The notes beneath the pieces are model-generated. The model made no database searches. It was not told where the DNA came from and worked only from the letters and a program-made list of their open reading frames with translations. A program made the translations under genes and the position numbers. Below, one piece after another: positions 17,256 to 29,300 of a stretch of 64,000 nucleotides of DNA (positions within the stretch are counted from its first letter, which is position 1; every line of letters starts with the position of its first letter). This DNA comes from Pseudidiomarina marina (GTDB lineage: Bacteria > Pseudomonadota > Gammaproteobacteria > Enterobacterales > Alteromonadaceae), in NCBI RefSeq assembly GCF_003987045.1, contig NZ_PIPZ01000001.1, positions 248,001-312,000 on the forward strand, written 5' to 3'.

Positions 17256-19532
17256 ATGGATAGGTGGTTGTGCGCAGCGCTTATTGGCTATGCTTTAACC
17301 TTTACTTTTAGCAAGCCAATGACCATTCAACAATGGTTGCTTCTTACTACTTTAGTCGCTGTTTTGTCGTGGCGTCGTTTCGGTATTCGTCGATACACCA
17401 GTGTATTAGGCTGTATATTGTGCGGCATAGCGTGGGGTAGTGGCAATGCTTATTTGCATCAAATTACGCTGATTACTGGCGATAATATGGGTAAAACTGT
17501 GCCATTGATGATGACGGTCACAGAAATCTCCCAGACTCAGCCAGACTTTTGGCGCATCCAAGGAACGGTGAAAAGTATCCAAAACCAGCGTTTATCGATA
17601 CCAGCAACGGTCCGATTAAGTTGGTACGAACCGCCAACCCAAATTTCCCCACCTCAGGCGGGGACAACTTGGCAGTTTCAGGCTCGTTTAAAAGCACCTC
17701 AGGGAGTACGAAATGATGGTGGGTTTCTTTATCATCGTTACCTTACAGGTCAAAAGATTCATGCTTTAGGAAGCATTCGCTCGGGGAGTTTCGTTGCTGG
17801 TGAGCCTAACTATCGCCAGCGAGTTTACAATCGGCTTGCTGCTTTTGAAAAGAATCTCAGCCAGTTCGGAATTCTACAAGCGCTGACGCTGGGTGAACGA
17901 CAAGCATTGTCGGCTGAACAATGGCAAACTTATCAGCGAACCGGGCTCGCCCATTTAATTGCAATTTCAGGTCTGCATTTAACGCTTGTTGCCGCTGGTG
18001 TACTCTGGCTTAGTCGAAAGGCGATGCGTTATTACGCGCGCAGCCGTAGTCGTCGAGAAACGACGAATAGTTGGGTTTGGGCAACCTGTATTGCGCTTAC
18101 GGTCACATTTTTTTATGCCGGCTTGGCCGGTTTTGCAACCGCTACGATACGCGCATTTGTCATGTTTTCTGTGGTTATCATTCACAAATACTTTGCGCTT
18201 CATACCCCGTCTAGTCGCGTGTTGCTTAGAGCTGTCGCTGTAGTGATATTGGCACATCCATTGGCGCCATTACAAAGTGGATTCTGGTTATCTGTCGTGG
18301 CGGTCGCAACCATCCTGTTAATGAATTGGCGTTGGCCCATCATTCAAGGTCGCTGGCGTGGTGTTCGCGCTCTTTGGCGTCTTGAGCTGACGCTTACGTT
18401 CGCTATGTGGCCGTTAACCGCTATGTGGTTCGGTGGTTTACCGATTTTGGCGCCGCTGACTAATCTCGTCGTCGTGCCGATAGTAACTTTCTGGGTGCTA
18501 CCGCTAAGTTTGCTCGGCTTATTTTCGCTAGTAGTTAACGCTGAAACGATATCGCTTTGGCTATTTAGAATTGCCGAACTACCGCTTAGTTATGCCGAAC
18601 CAATATTGAGTTATCTGGCTAATTCATCGTGGCAGTGGTTGCCTGCGCACCTGACTGGGCCAATTATTTCCTTAGTGGTGCTTGTGTTGACGTGGGTGTG
18701 GCCATGGCATTGGCGCTACAAGATAAGTTGTATTGCGGTCTTTTGTCTTGGGCTAGTTATTCGGTATCAGCTACATCAATACGATACCCAAGTAAAATTC
18801 CATATTCTCGATGTAGATCAAGGTAGCGCCATCGTTATAGCACAAGCCGACGAAGCGGTAATTGTTGACACTGGTGCCAATTGGGAACTTGGCGGTAATA
18901 TGGCGGAACGTGTGATTTTACCGTTTTTGCAGCAACATCACTTGACGCCTGTTTATGCTTTTGTGAGTCACACTGACAATGATCACCAAGGTGGTGTTGC
19001 TACTATCGCCGCACGATTTCCCGCCCTACGTTGGTTTGGCAGTGGTCATGGCTTGCCTTGTGTTGCAGGCCAAACCGGTCAGTGGCGCCGAGTTGCTTGG
19101 CAAGTGTTGCATCCGCGTCGAGTAACCAACAATGAGCACAATGATGATTCCTGCGTGTTGAAATTTATGATTGGTGAGAGCTCGGTGCTGGTACCTGGCG
19201 ATATTACCAAGCGTGCTGAGCGGTCGTTACTTGCGCATATTGCCCCCGTGCAAGCCGACATTCTGGTGTTAGCGCACCATGGCAGTAATAGCTCCAGTGA
19301 AAACTACTTTTTGCAGGCTGTTTCGCCATACTTTGCCATTGCAAGTCGAGGTCGGAATAATGCGTATGGCATGGTTGCAGAACAGGTGAAACAGCGGCTT
19401 GAGGCATTGTCCATTCGACTTGTTGATACAGCTCGCGGAGGGCAAATTACGGTTACTTTCGATCAACAAAAATGGTGGATTGACCAGCCGTGGGCAGGTA
19501 CCAATCGAGCATGGTTTGATGCGGATAACTAG
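17256..19532 (+). CDS. comEC: DNA internalisation competence protein ComEC/Rec2
   Basis: A 758-residue membrane channel that carries single-stranded DNA across the inner membrane during transformation. An N-terminal OB-like region comes first. The Competence domain follows, with the motif LTLGERQALSAEQWQTYQRT and HLIAISGLHLTLVA near residue 240, and many hydrophobic helices. From about residue 520 there is a metallo-beta-lactamase-like domain (FHILDVDQGSAIVI, VDTGANWE, SHTDNDHQGG, LVPGDITKRAE, LAHHGS). The domain is complete with metal-binding His/Asp residues. It precedes msbA as in E. coli (ycaI-msbA). No other competence genes are in the window. Confidence 0.93.
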   Translation: MDRWLCAALIGYALTFTFSKPMTIQQWLLLTTLVAVLSWRRFGIRRYTSVLGCILCGIAWGSGNAYLHQITLITGDNMGKTVPLMMTVTEISQTQPDFWRIQGTVKSIQNQRLSIPATVRLSWYEPPTQISPPQAGTTWQFQARLKAPQGVRNDGGFLYHRYLTGQKIHALGSIRSGSFVAGEPNYRQRVYNRLAAFEKNLSQFGILQALTLGERQALSAEQWQTYQRTGLAHLIAISGLHLTLVAAGVLWLSRKAMRYYARSRSRRETTNSWVWATCIALTVTFFYAGLAGFATATIRAFVMFSVVIIHKYFALHTPSSRVLLRAVAVVILAHPLAPLQSGFWLSVVAVATILLMNWRWPIIQGRWRGVRALWRLELTLTFAMWPLTAMWFGGLPILAPLTNLVVVPIVTFWVLPLSLLGLFSLVVNAETISLWLFRIAELPLSYAEPILSYLANSSWQWLPAHLTGPIISLVVLVLTWVWPWHWRYKISCIAVFCLGLVIRYQLHQYDTQVKFHILDVDQGSAIVIAQADEAVIVDTGANWELGGNMAERVILPFLQQHHLTPVYAFVSHTDNDHQGGVATIAARFPALRWFGSGHGLPCVAGQTGQWRRVAWQVLHPRRVTNNEHNDDSCVLKFMIGESSVLVPGDITKRAERSLLAHIAPVQADILVLAHHGSNSSSENYFLQAVSPYFAIASRGRNNAYGMVAEQVKQRLEALSIRLVDTARGGQITVTFDQQKWWIDQPWAGTNRAWFDADN

Positions 19533-19589
19533 CCAGCCACCGGTGAAAGCGGTTAGAATGCATGTATTGTTGAACTTTATAAGAATTGC

Positions 19590-21362
19590 ATGAGCGCTGA
19601 AAACATTCTTGAAAACATGACCGAAGCCCAAAAGAAGCGAACGTTCCGACGCTTATTGAGCTATATAAAGCCGTATCGTGCGGCGTTTATCTTTTCAGTT
19701 ATCGCGATGATTGGCTATGCCGCCGTTGATACATTTTTCTTTTCGCAAATTGAAACACTGATTGATGAGGGTTTAACCGAACAAGATTCGAAAATCCTAA
19801 TCTATGGGGCTATTTTCGTACCTTTGGTGTTTATCGCTCGTGGCACGTTTAACTTTATCTCGACCTATCTACTCAACTGGGTTGGCTTTCGTGTCATCAC
19901 CACGCTGCGTCAACAATTGTTTGATCACATGATGAAGCTACCGGTGTCGTTTCACGATCGCCATTCTACTGGTGATCTGCTATCGAAAATCACCTACACC
20001 ACACAGCAAGTCGCAGAGGCCAGTTCACGCGCCATTTTAGTACTGATTCGCGAAGGTGCATTCGTGGTCGGTTTGCTGAGTTTGATGTTTTATATCAGTT
20101 GGCAGTTGTCGCTGGTATTTCTTGTCGTCGGTCCATTAATTGCTAAAGTTGTTTCCGTGGTTTCCAAGCGTTTCCGCCAAGTATCGCGGCGTATCCAAAC
20201 CGCCATGGGTAATGTGACAACAACTGCCGAGCAAATGCTCAATGGGCATAAAGTGGTGGTGATGTACGAAGGTCAAAAACGCGAGTCGAAGCGTTTTCTT
20301 GACATCAATAACGTGACCCGCAATCAAAATATGAAGTTGATTAATGCGCAGACAGTCAGCACGTCTTTAATTCAGCTCATTGCATCGTTTAGTTTATCGA
20401 TGGTTTTGATATTGGCGAGTTACCCAGAAATGCTTGAGCAGTTATCTGCAGGTGCGTTTACGACATTACTAACCTCGATGATTATGCTGCTTCGCCCTTT
20501 GAAACAGCTCACGACAGTGAACAGCGATTTCCAACGCGGTATCGCAGCAGCGCAGAGTATTTTTGAGGTGCTTGACGAAAAAGCTGAGCCTAATACCGGC
20601 ACTTACGTAGTCGAGCGCGCGAAAGGGCATATCCGTTTTGAAAATGTAACATTCACCTACGATGAAGCCGAGTCGCCAGCGCTTGATCATGTGAGTTTTG
20701 ATGTGCAGCCAGGCAAAACGTTAGCCTTAGTAGGTCGTTCAGGAAGTGGTAAATCGACGATTTCTAATTTGTTGACGCGATTTTATGCGCCACAAAGCGG
20801 GAAAATTTATCTCGATGAAGTTGATATTTACGATTACAAATTGAAATGTTTGCGGCGTCAGTTTGCTTTGGTATCGCAGCACGTCACCCTGTTTAATGAC
20901 AGCATCGCCAACAACATTGCGTATGGTGCGCGCGGCGAGGTGTCGGCAGAACGCATCCGTGAAGTGGCTGAGCAAGCATTTATAACTGAATTCACCGATA
21001 ATCTTCCACTTGGCCTCGATACCATGGTGGGCGAAAACGGGGTGATGTTATCGGGCGGCCAGCGTCAACGCATTGCCATTGCCCGAGCATTGTTACGTGA
21101 TGCACCTATTTTGATTTTGGACGAGGCAACATCGGCATTGGATACGGAATCTGAGCGACACATTCAGAAAGCATTGAGTCGTCTACAACAAAATCGAACC
21201 TCAATTGTTATTGCTCATCGGCTTTCGACGATTGAAAACGCCGATGAAATCTTGGTTATGGAAGAGGGTAAAGTGCTTGAGCGTGGCGATCATCAGACAT
21301 TGTTAGATAAGCAGGGCGCCTATTACCAACTTTATAGTTTGCAGTTTAGCGGGGGCGAGTAA
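19590..21362 (+). CDS. msbA: Lipid A export ATP-binding/permease MsbA
   Basis: A 590-residue half-transporter that flips lipid A-core across the inner membrane. Residues 1-320 are the six-helix ABC exporter domain (FHDRHSTGDLLSKITYTTQQV is typical of MsbA). The C-terminal ATPase has Walker A GRSGSGKST, signature LSGGQRQRIAIARALL, Walker B ILILDEATSALD and H-loop AHRLS. The start has no strong Shine-Dalgarno sequence. The next gene, lpxK, starts 2 nt after its stop, making a lipid A operon. Confidence 0.96.
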   Translation: MSAENILENMTEAQKKRTFRRLLSYIKPYRAAFIFSVIAMIGYAAVDTFFFSQIETLIDEGLTEQDSKILIYGAIFVPLVFIARGTFNFISTYLLNWVGFRVITTLRQQLFDHMMKLPVSFHDRHSTGDLLSKITYTTQQVAEASSRAILVLIREGAFVVGLLSLMFYISWQLSLVFLVVGPLIAKVVSVVSKRFRQVSRRIQTAMGNVTTTAEQMLNGHKVVVMYEGQKRESKRFLDINNVTRNQNMKLINAQTVSTSLIQLIASFSLSMVLILASYPEMLEQLSAGAFTTLLTSMIMLLRPLKQLTTVNSDFQRGIAAAQSIFEVLDEKAEPNTGTYVVERAKGHIRFENVTFTYDEAESPALDHVSFDVQPGKTLALVGRSGSGKSTISNLLTRFYAPQSGKIYLDEVDIYDYKLKCLRRQFALVSQHVTLFNDSIANNIAYGARGEVSAERIREVAEQAFITEFTDNLPLGLDTMVGENGVMLSGGQRQRIAIARALLRDAPILILDEATSALDTESERHIQKALSRLQQNRTSIVIAHRLSTIENADEILVMEEGKVLERGDHQTLLDKQGAYYQLYSLQFSGGE

Positions 21363-21364
21363 TC

Positions 21365-22351
21365 ATGTTCTGGCAGCGGGCTTGGTATCGATCTGGCCTA
21401 CATCCGTTGTTGCTGCTTCTATTTCCATTACATGCGCTGTTTGTAACCCTAAGTACAGTGCGGCGCTGGCTTTATCAGGTCGGTTTTCTAGCTATCTATC
21501 GAGCACCAGTTCCGGTTATTGTCGTGGGCAATATTAGTGTTGGTGGAACGGGTAAAACGCCAGTAACTGAAGCGCTAGTGCAATGGCTCAAGCAACAAGG
21601 GTACTCACCGGCAATAGTTTCCCGCGGTTATGGTGCGAAAGGCCCGTTTCCGCAACTCGTCACTGCTACTTCATTGGCGCAACGTGTCGGCGATGAACCC
21701 AAGTTACTTGCGGTTCGCACTGGCGTTCCATTAGCGGTTAGCCCAAATCGTCAACAGGCCATTGAACTTATTCTTCAGATGTTTCCGGATACGGATATTA
21801 TACTGAGTGATGATGGGTTACAGCATTATCGACTTGCTCGTGATATTGAAATTGCGGTGGTTGATGGCAACCGTGGCCTCGGAAATGGCTGGCGTTTGCC
21901 GCTTGGACCGTTACGTGAGCCAGCCAAACGGTTAGCCGAGGTTGATTTTGTTGTACAAAACGGCCTAACTCAACATAACTACGGTTGGCCTTTTACTTTG
22001 CAGCCACAGAACTGGAAGCGGGTAAAAGATTCCATTGAAGTTACTCCGCCACAGGGCGAGTGTATTGCAATTGCTGGCATTGGGCATCCACAACGGTTTT
22101 TTGATACGCTCAAGCAACAATCGATAGTGCTTAAAGAGTGTATTGAATTTGCTGATCATCATCCATTTTCGGCGTCAGATTTTGCGCAAATTGACGATTC
22201 ATTGAACGTGTTGATGACTGAAAAAGATGCAGCGAAATGTCAATTGTTTGCGAAAGATAGTTGGTTTTATTTGCCGGTGTCGGCGGAATTTGATGAAGGT
22301 TTTTGGCAGCAGCTTCGGAAACGTCTGCAAGATATAGCATCCAAGGAGTAA
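21365..22351 (+). CDS. lpxK: Tetraacyldisaccharide 4'-kinase LpxK
   Basis: 328 residues. It phosphorylates the 4' position of the lipid A disaccharide at the inner membrane. A hydrophobic N-terminal anchor (LHPLLLLLFPLHALFV) precedes the P-loop GNISVGGTGKTP at about residues 56-67, then SRGYG, GDEP and the SDDGLQHYRL motif. It is 2 nt downstream of msbA and 2 nt upstream of the YcaR-type gene, so tight operon expression is expected. Confidence 0.95.
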   Translation: MFWQRAWYRSGLHPLLLLLFPLHALFVTLSTVRRWLYQVGFLAIYRAPVPVIVVGNISVGGTGKTPVTEALVQWLKQQGYSPAIVSRGYGAKGPFPQLVTATSLAQRVGDEPKLLAVRTGVPLAVSPNRQQAIELILQMFPDTDIILSDDGLQHYRLARDIEIAVVDGNRGLGNGWRLPLGPLREPAKRLAEVDFVVQNGLTQHNYGWPFTLQPQNWKRVKDSIEVTPPQGECIAIAGIGHPQRFFDTLKQQSIVLKECIEFADHHPFSASDFAQIDDSLNVLMTEKDAAKCQLFAKDSWFYLPVSAEFDEGFWQQLRKRLQDIASKE

Positions 22352-22353
22352 GT

Positions 22354-22551
22354 ATGGCGGTCGATGAAAAAACATTAGCTATTTTGGCGTGTCCTTTGTG
22401 TAAGGGAAAGTTGATTTGGGTTGCTAAAAAAAGTGAGCTGGTGTGTCGTGGCGATCGTCTCGCTTATCCGGTGCGCAATGATATACCGATGCTACTGAGC
22501 CATGAAGCTCGAGAATTGAGCCGAGAAGAGTTGGAGCAATTACCATCATGA
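22354..22551 (+). CDS. ycaR: Trm112/YcaR-family small zinc-ribbon-like protein
   Basis: 65 residues, beginning at the ATG with AAGGAG 5 nt upstream. A CPLCKGKL knuckle near residue 12 and [11 protein letters not shown] near residue 40 mark the Trm112/UPF0434 family. Only one CxxC pair is obvious, with a further Cys in LVCRGD. E. coli YcaR occupies the same place between lpxK and kdsB. The precise function is unknown. Its stop overlaps the kdsB start as ATGA. Confidence 0.9.
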   Translation: MAVDEKTLAILACPLCKGKLIWVAKKSELVCRGDRLAYPVRNDIPMLLSHEARELSREELEQLPS

Positions 22552-23300
22552 GTTTCACTGTCATTATTCCCGCACGCTATGCATCTTCACGCCTACCGGG
22601 TAAACCGTTGGCGATGATAGGTAACAAAACCATGATTCAGCGCGTTTATGAGCGCGCGGCAGCAGCCGGCGCAGCTGAAGTCATAGTTGCAACTGACGAT
22701 CAGCGAATTATTGACGCGGTTGAGGCTTTTGGTGGGCGCGCCATGATGACCGCCCCACACCACAACTCAGGAACTGAGCGAATTGCCGAAGTGATTGATT
22801 ATTTAGCAATTGCTGACGACCAAGTGGTGGTAAACGTGCAAGGTGACGAACCATTTATTCCTCCAGAAATTATACGCCAAGTAGCGGATAATCTGGCGAA
22901 TCAAAAAGTTGCTCAAATGGCGACTCTCGCCGTACCAATTTCTTCTTTAGAAGAAGTGCAAAGCCCGCATGCCGTAAAAGTTGTGACCGACGTCAATGGC
23001 TATGCACTATATTTTAGTCGAGCACCGATTCCATACGAGCGTGATGGGTTAACCCAAAATCGTCTTGGTGAGCTTGCAGACTACCGCCGCCATATTGGTA
23101 TTTATGCTTATCGTGCAGGTTTTGTTTGGCGTTATGTAGAGTGGGAGCCAAGCCCGCTTGAGCAAATTGAATCACTCGAGCAACTGCGGGTACTTTGGTA
23201 CGGTGAACGCATTCACGTCGCGGAGGCAATTGCACTGCCGCCGGCTGGCATTGATACACCAGCCGACTTAGCGCGTGCTAACGAGGAAGTAACTGACTAA
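22548..23300 (+). CDS. kdsB: 3-deoxy-manno-octulosonate cytidylyltransferase KdsB
   Basis: 250 residues. It activates Kdo as CMP-Kdo for lipopolysaccharide core synthesis in the cytoplasm. Nucleotide-binding start [30 protein letters not shown], and [11 protein letters not shown] with [13 protein letters not shown] near the end are all diagnostic. It is translationally coupled to ycaR (ATGA overlap). The 3' end overlaps the convergent RND pump gene by 23 bp with no terminator between them. Confidence 0.96.
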   Translation: MSFTVIIPARYASSRLPGKPLAMIGNKTMIQRVYERAAAAGAAEVIVATDDQRIIDAVEAFGGRAMMTAPHHNSGTERIAEVIDYLAIADDQVVVNVQGDEPFIPPEIIRQVADNLANQKVAQMATLAVPISSLEEVQSPHAVKVVTDVNGYALYFSRAPIPYERDGLTQNRLGELADYRRHIGIYAYRAGFVWRYVEWEPSPLEQIESLEQLRVLWYGERIHVAEAIALPPAGIDTPADLARANEEVTD

Positions 23301-26300
23301 CTTTTGCTTGAGCATGCTGGCACAAACGGTGCCAGCGTGCCCGCATACCAATCAAGCGTGCGTAAGCGTATGGTACCAAGAACAAACTGGTAATGGTTGA
23401 GAATACCAAACCGCCGATAATTGCGATCGCCATCGGTGCATAGGGAGGGCCATCGCCACCAATTTGAGTGGTACCAAATGCTAACGGCAACAAGCCCAAA
23501 ACAGTGGTTGAAACAGTCATCAAAATTGGCCGCAACCGACTGACACTTCCTTCGATTATGGCTTCCTGCAGTGTTGCGCCGGTATCGAGCAGATGGTTGA
23601 TACGATCAACCAAGACAATCCCATTATTCACCACAATTCCCATGAGAATCAGAATACCAATCATCGCCATAATCGAAATTGATTGACCGGTAATGAGAAG
23701 AGCCCAGAACACCCCCACAATTGAGAATAACAGCGAGGTAATAACCGCTGTTGGTAGCAAGAGTGATTCAAACAGTGCCGCCATAACAATGTAGATAAGC
23801 GCTACCGCAAGCAACGTATTCACCAGCATCACGCTCTCGTTTTCACGTTGACGTTCGAAGCTACCATCTAAACTCCAGAGATAGCCTTGTGGCAACTGCA
23901 ACTGACTTAACGCAGCGGTAATCTTATCGCGCGCTTCATTGGTGGTGAGATCGTTTAAGTTCGCATCAATGGTCAGTGAGGTGCGTCTATCGGTGCGACG
24001 AATTTGACTCAATCGAGGTTGTTTCACCAACGTCGCAATGTCTTGTAGTGCAACGATTTTATTATTGGTCTGTAAAATTGGAAGGTTGTATAGCGCTGGC
24101 AGCGAATTTTCCAATTCCTTATCAAACGCAACACGCAGATCAATCTCGCCATTCGGATCACCACGATACGAGCGTAGACGCTGGCCACGTAGAGCTGTTG
24201 AGACCGTTTTGGCAACCTCGGCAGAGCTTAAGCCTAGGTTGTGAACGCGCTCGCGATCAATGTTGATAATCAGTTCAAATTGTCCAGTCTCCATTTCCGT
24301 TTGAACGTCGGTTAGCCCCTCGATAGCACTGAGTTTAGGTACAATATCGGTCGCCAACCGTTGCAACATTTCGGTTGATTGGCCACTTAATGTCACGCGC
24401 ACACCATCACGCCCACCACCAAAGCCAAACTTTGGCTCACTACGCAGTAATTTGGGCATGTCTTTGCGGATTCGTTCCATTAAATCAACCAGCTTTTCAT
24501 CCCGATTCTCCTTTAATAATAAAGTTGAGACTGCGTAATCAGGCGTGTAATAGCTGTACACCGCATCGATATCGAAACTATCTTTATTCGCATAGAGATA
24601 GTTTTCCAACTGCGTGACCTCATCTTCAACTTCGGCAAGGCTGTACTTCGTGTGAAGATTGTAATTGATAAACAAGCGGTCATTGAAACCTTGCGGCCCC
24701 TCGTCACCACTTACACCGGCGAAAGGAATTACGATGCTTGCTAGTAGCAGTACCGCAAAGAACCCGGTCCAAATTGGATGACGCCAACTCCATTCAAGCG
24801 CTTTACGGTAACGTCGCGGTGGTTGTTGTGGCTTTATTTTTTTATTACTAAAACGCCGCAATTTGGTAATAAGTAAAGGTACTAGCGTTTGCGACAGCAA
24901 CAATGAAGCCAAGAGCGATAAACAAATTGCGATTGCAGTATGCTCTAAGAAGATAGTGATATCGGTTTTTTTACCGAAGATATTTGGTAAAAACACGATT
25001 GCTGTGGTGAGTGTGCCAGCTACAACCGCTAACGACACTTGTCCAACGCCATCAACGGTTGCCTGCTCGGCATCAGCACCCTGTTCGCGCTCGTATTGAA
25101 TACTTTCCGTGATAACCACGGCGTTATCGACCAGCATCCCCACAGCCAACATGAGTCCCATCAGAGACAATACGTTTAGCGAATAGCCGAGGAAATACAT
25201 ACCACCTAATGCAATACATATTGCAATCGGAACACTTAGCACCACCACTAGGGTTGTTGTGAGGTTACGGAGAAATGCATAAAGCACTAAAAACGATAAG
25301 AAAGCGCCAAGCAAGCCGGCACTGACTAAATCACTGAGCGAGGTAGTGACACCCTTCGCAGTATCGTCCATAACAAACAAATTAATGCCGTTAAATTGGG
25401 GATCTTCGCGAATTTCATTAACAACCTTCATGACTCGGGCTGATACGTCAACCAAATTGGCATTGGATTCTTTAAATACTTCCATACCAATCGCATACGT
25501 TTGATCAAGGTGTCGACCATCGACTTTGCGTGGCATTTCGCGACCTATTTTAGCGATATCGCGAAGTTTTAATCCCGGACGAATTGGGAAATTACCGATA
25601 TCGTACTCGCTCTGAAATTCGCCGACAGGGTTGACCAAAATGCGCTGATTTTCATTTTCGATAAATCCAGCGGTAAGCGAGAAGTTGGCACGTTGCAACG
25701 CTGCCGTGATCTCTGCTGGATCAAGCTGATGAGCCAGTAACGATGATTGATTGAGTCGAATTACAATTTGTTGCGGGTCGACACCGTATAAGGTTACGCG
25801 CGAGACGCCATCCACTCGCTCGATAGGTTTTCGTAGGCTACGATCAAGAAGGTCGTAGGCGTTGGATAGATCACGCTGACTACTGATACGTAATTGAAAT
25901 ACTGGCATATCTTCAGTATTGAATTGGAATACCACAACGCGGTCGACATCATCCGGCAATAAATGCTTGATGGCATCGACTTTTTCACGCGCCTCAATGC
26001 TTTTTGTGCGAATATCCTGACCCCATTCAAACTGCAGCAATACTTGCGCGTTATCGGACGTCGATGTCGAGCGCATTCGACTCACATTACTCAGGGTTGC
26101 CAACGCTTCCTCGAGTGGGCGCGTAATCAATCGCTCGACCTCGGCAGGCGTTGAGTTCGGATACGCCACTTGAACAACGACCTCAGGGATTTCGATGCCG
26201 GGAAATTTTTCAAGCGGCAGTAAGCGTGAGCTTATGGCGCCAAGTAGCAGCATGGATAAAAAAATCATGCAGGTGGTGACTGGACGACGTAACGCCCAGC

Positions 26301-26334
26301 GCGCTAATGCTGAACCGATTTGGGCGGCGTTCAT
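23278..26334 (-). CDS. RND efflux pump permease (second of a tandem pair)
   Basis: A 1018-residue proton-driven inner-membrane exporter of the HAE/AcrB superfamily. The typical start is [19 protein letters not shown]; repeated porter segments follow, then helix 4 with [18 protein letters not shown] containing the proton-relay Asp. The C-terminal half repeats the pattern, ending with [15 protein letters not shown] and RLRPILMT. It starts by ATGA overlap with the preceding RND gene, so the two are made together, as in MdtBC-type heteromeric pumps. Substrate unknown. Confidence 0.9.
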   Translation of the reverse strand: MNAAQIGSALARWALRRPVTTCMIFLSMLLLGAISSRLLPLEKFPGIEIPEVVVQVAYPNSTPAEVERLITRPLEEALATLSNVSRMRSTSTSDNAQVLLQFEWGQDIRTKSIEAREKVDAIKHLLPDDVDRVVVFQFNTEDMPVFQLRISSQRDLSNAYDLLDRSLRKPIERVDGVSRVTLYGVDPQQIVIRLNQSSLLAHQLDPAEITAALQRANFSLTAGFIENENQRILVNPVGEFQSEYDIGNFPIRPGLKLRDIAKIGREMPRKVDGRHLDQTYAIGMEVFKESNANLVDVSARVMKVVNEIREDPQFNGINLFVMDDTAKGVTTSLSDLVSAGLLGAFLSFLVLYAFLRNLTTTLVVVLSVPIAICIALGGMYFLGYSLNVLSLMGLMLAVGMLVDNAVVITESIQYEREQGADAEQATVDGVGQVSLAVVAGTLTTAIVFLPNIFGKKTDITIFLEHTAIAICLSLLASLLLSQTLVPLLITKLRRFSNKKIKPQQPPRRYRKALEWSWRHPIWTGFFAVLLLASIVIPFAGVSGDEGPQGFNDRLFINYNLHTKYSLAEVEDEVTQLENYLYANKDSFDIDAVYSYYTPDYAVSTLLLKENRDEKLVDLMERIRKDMPKLLRSEPKFGFGGGRDGVRVTLSGQSTEMLQRLATDIVPKLSAIEGLTDVQTEMETGQFELIINIDRERVHNLGLSSAEVAKTVSTALRGQRLRSYRGDPNGEIDLRVAFDKELENSLPALYNLPILQTNNKIVALQDIATLVKQPRLSQIRRTDRRTSLTIDANLNDLTTNEARDKITAALSQLQLPQGYLWSLDGSFERQRENESVMLVNTLLAVALIYIVMAALFESLLLPTAVITSLLFSIVGVFWALLITGQSISIMAMIGILILMGIVVNNGIVLVDRINHLLDTGATLQEAIIEGSVSRLRPILMTVSTTVLGLLPLAFGTTQIGGDGPPYAPMAIAIIGGLVFSTITSLFLVPYAYARLIGMRARWHRLCQHAQAKVSQLLPR

Positions 26335-29300
26335 ACGTACGTCTCCGCAGTCACAGATTTACGATCAACAAGGAGGTATAAACACGGAATGAACAACAGT
26401 GTCAGTAGTGTTGAGAATAGCAAGCCGGCAATCACACTAATCGCCATTGGCGCACGAATCTCCGCACCTTCACCCAGTCCAATCGCTAATGGCAGTAAAC
26501 CAAGTACCGTGGTGAGCATCGTCATAAGAATGGGTCGAAGACGTTGCTGCGCAGCCGTATATACTGCTTGGTAACGTTCTACGCCCTCTTGACGCAATTG
26601 GTTAATACGATCAACTAAAACAATCGCATTGTTGACCACGATACCTGCGAGCATGATTAAGCCGATGAAGACAATGATGCTTAATTCGGTTCCCATCAAA
26701 TACAGGCCAAGTACTGAGCCAGCACCAGCTAACGGAACAGTGAATAAGATAAATAACGGGTGTAGCAACGATTCAAACTGTGAGGCCATCACGAGATACA
26801 CTAAAAACACCGCTAGCACTAAAGCAAACTGCAGTGAGGTAAACGAACGCTGCATGTCTTCATTTTGTCCTGCAACCCGCGCTGTAATGGTGGGGGGCAG
26901 TTGAGTTTCGCTCAACAGTTGCTGTGCATTGGTCACAGCACTGCCAAGATCGCCGTAATCTAGATTCGCTTCAACAAGAGCAGTACGTTGTTGACCGATG
27001 CGAGTGATCTCGCTTGGACCAACAACAGGAACCACCTCGGCTACTGCCTGTAAAGTAATTTCACGCGCTGCGCCTGGATTAATGATGACCTGCTGCAAAT
27101 CGCGCATCGAATTGCGGTCCGCCGACTGACTGCGAACTAAAATATCGATTTTACGGTCGTCTAAGCTAAATTGACTGGCGACACGCCCACCGATTTTGGT
27201 GGCAAGTAACTCCGAAACTTCTGCACTAGTTAAACCGTATTGACTAAGCTTCGCATGGTCAAAATAAACCGCTAATTCCGGTTGACCATCGGTCATATTG
27301 ACGCGGATGTCCGTAAACTGCGGATGCTGATCTAAGGATATCCCAAATTGTTGGGCAGCTTGTTGCAATAAAGCTAGATCGTACCCGACGAACTCGATGG
27401 TAATTGGACTTGCGAAACTAAATAACTCCGGCGAACCGAATTTAGCCATGACACCAGGCATAGATTGAACCGCTTGGCGCAGCTGACTTTGTACATTTTC
27501 GATAGCCACTGCATTGTGATCAGCCATCACAACATTGAGCCGTCCCCATTGGTTACCGCTTTGTCCGGGCGCTGCATTGAGTAAGCTCCCAGTGCCGGCA
27601 ATGGTATAATAGCGGTCAACCAGACTATTAAGTTCTTCAGAGTTAGCAATGACTCGCCCGAGCTGTGCCAACACGGCGTCGGTCTCATAAATGGTGGCTC
27701 CAGGTTGTAACTCGACTTCTACGAAGAATTCGCCTTGCGCCATATTCGGCAATAACGCGACCGGTAGGCGTGGGAGTAAGGTGTAGCAAGCTGCTGAACT
27801 AACAAGAATAATACCTAAGGTGACACCGGCGCGATGTAAAGCGACGTTAAGAAGCTTCTGATAGCTCGACTCAAGTACGCGATAGACCGCATTAAATACT
27901 TTTAGTAGCGGTGTTGTGACGAAGGTAAATAGTTTTGAGCCGAGGCGAGAAATAGCAACTATCACGCTAATCAACGCGAACGGAACCCAACGAAAAATGA
28001 GGTAAATCGGAGTTTTTAACCAAAACCGCCAGCCAGTTGAGTAAACAAAAGGCGCTGTACTGATATTAGTTTTTGAGCGGTTGCGGCTTGATAACATCGG
28101 AATTAATGTTAACGCTACAAGTAACGATGCAGCGAGTGAGAAGGTTACCGTAAGCGCTTGGTCGCGAAATAATTGTCCGGCAATACCTTCTACGAAAACT
28201 AAGGGGAAAAACACGGCCATCGTTGTTAACGTGGATGCGACAATCGCTCCAGCAACTTCTCGTGTTCCGGTTTCTGCAGCAGCTTCTATGTCTTTATCTT
28301 GCTGGTGACGGGCTATATTTTCGAGTACCACAATAGCGTTATCCACCAACATTCCGACGGCCAGCGCGATACCACCTAACGACATCATATTAAGTGATAC
28401 CTGATAGCCATAGAGTAAATTAAAAGTAGCAATTATTGAGATTGGAATCGCCAAACTGATGACGACAGTTGGCCATACCCGTTGTAAGAATAGGTAAATA
28501 ATTACCATCGCGAGTAGGCCTCCAATGATTGCGGCGTCACGAACTTCGGCAATGGCTGCGCTAATAAACACCGCTTGGTCATAGATTGGTTTAATTGTGT
28601 ATTGTTCGGGCAATAATTTAGCGTTTTCAAGCTGTTTTAAATGGGCTTGTATTGCCTTAGATACTTGGACGGTATTGGCATCACCTTCTTTATAAAGAGA
28701 TACCTCAACAGCTTCCATACCACCAACACGGCTGATGGCGTCACGTTCCTTGTAACTATTCTCAATAATAGCAATATCTTTCAACAGAATAGGGCGGTTG
28801 TTTCGGGTAGTTAGATAAATCGAACGAATATCATCTAGATTTTGGAATTGGTTTAGCGTTCGCACTAAATATTCAGCGCGATCCGCTTCAATGCGACCAC
28901 CGGATAAATTGATGTTTTCTTCACGCAAGCGCTGTGTAATCAACGTCATCGGAATCTGCAAAGCAGCGGCTTGACGTTCGTTGACGAGAACCTGTATTTC
29001 ATCTTCTAAACCACCACCGAGTCGTACCGAAGCGACCCCTTCGATACTCTCGAGCTGGCGTTTTAAATCTTCTTCAGCATAGGTACGTAGCTGTTTTAGC
29101 GCGGAAATTGATTGCTTATCATTGGTGAGACTTAATGCCAATCGGAAGACCGGTTCTTCACTTGGATTAAATCGCAACAGAACAGGTTTTTCTAAATCGA
29201 GTGGCAAGTCGACCCAGTCAAGCTTTTCGCGTACATCTAAGCTCGCCATTTCCATGTCGGTTCCCCAACTAAACTCAAGCAGAACGTCGCTTTGACCGGC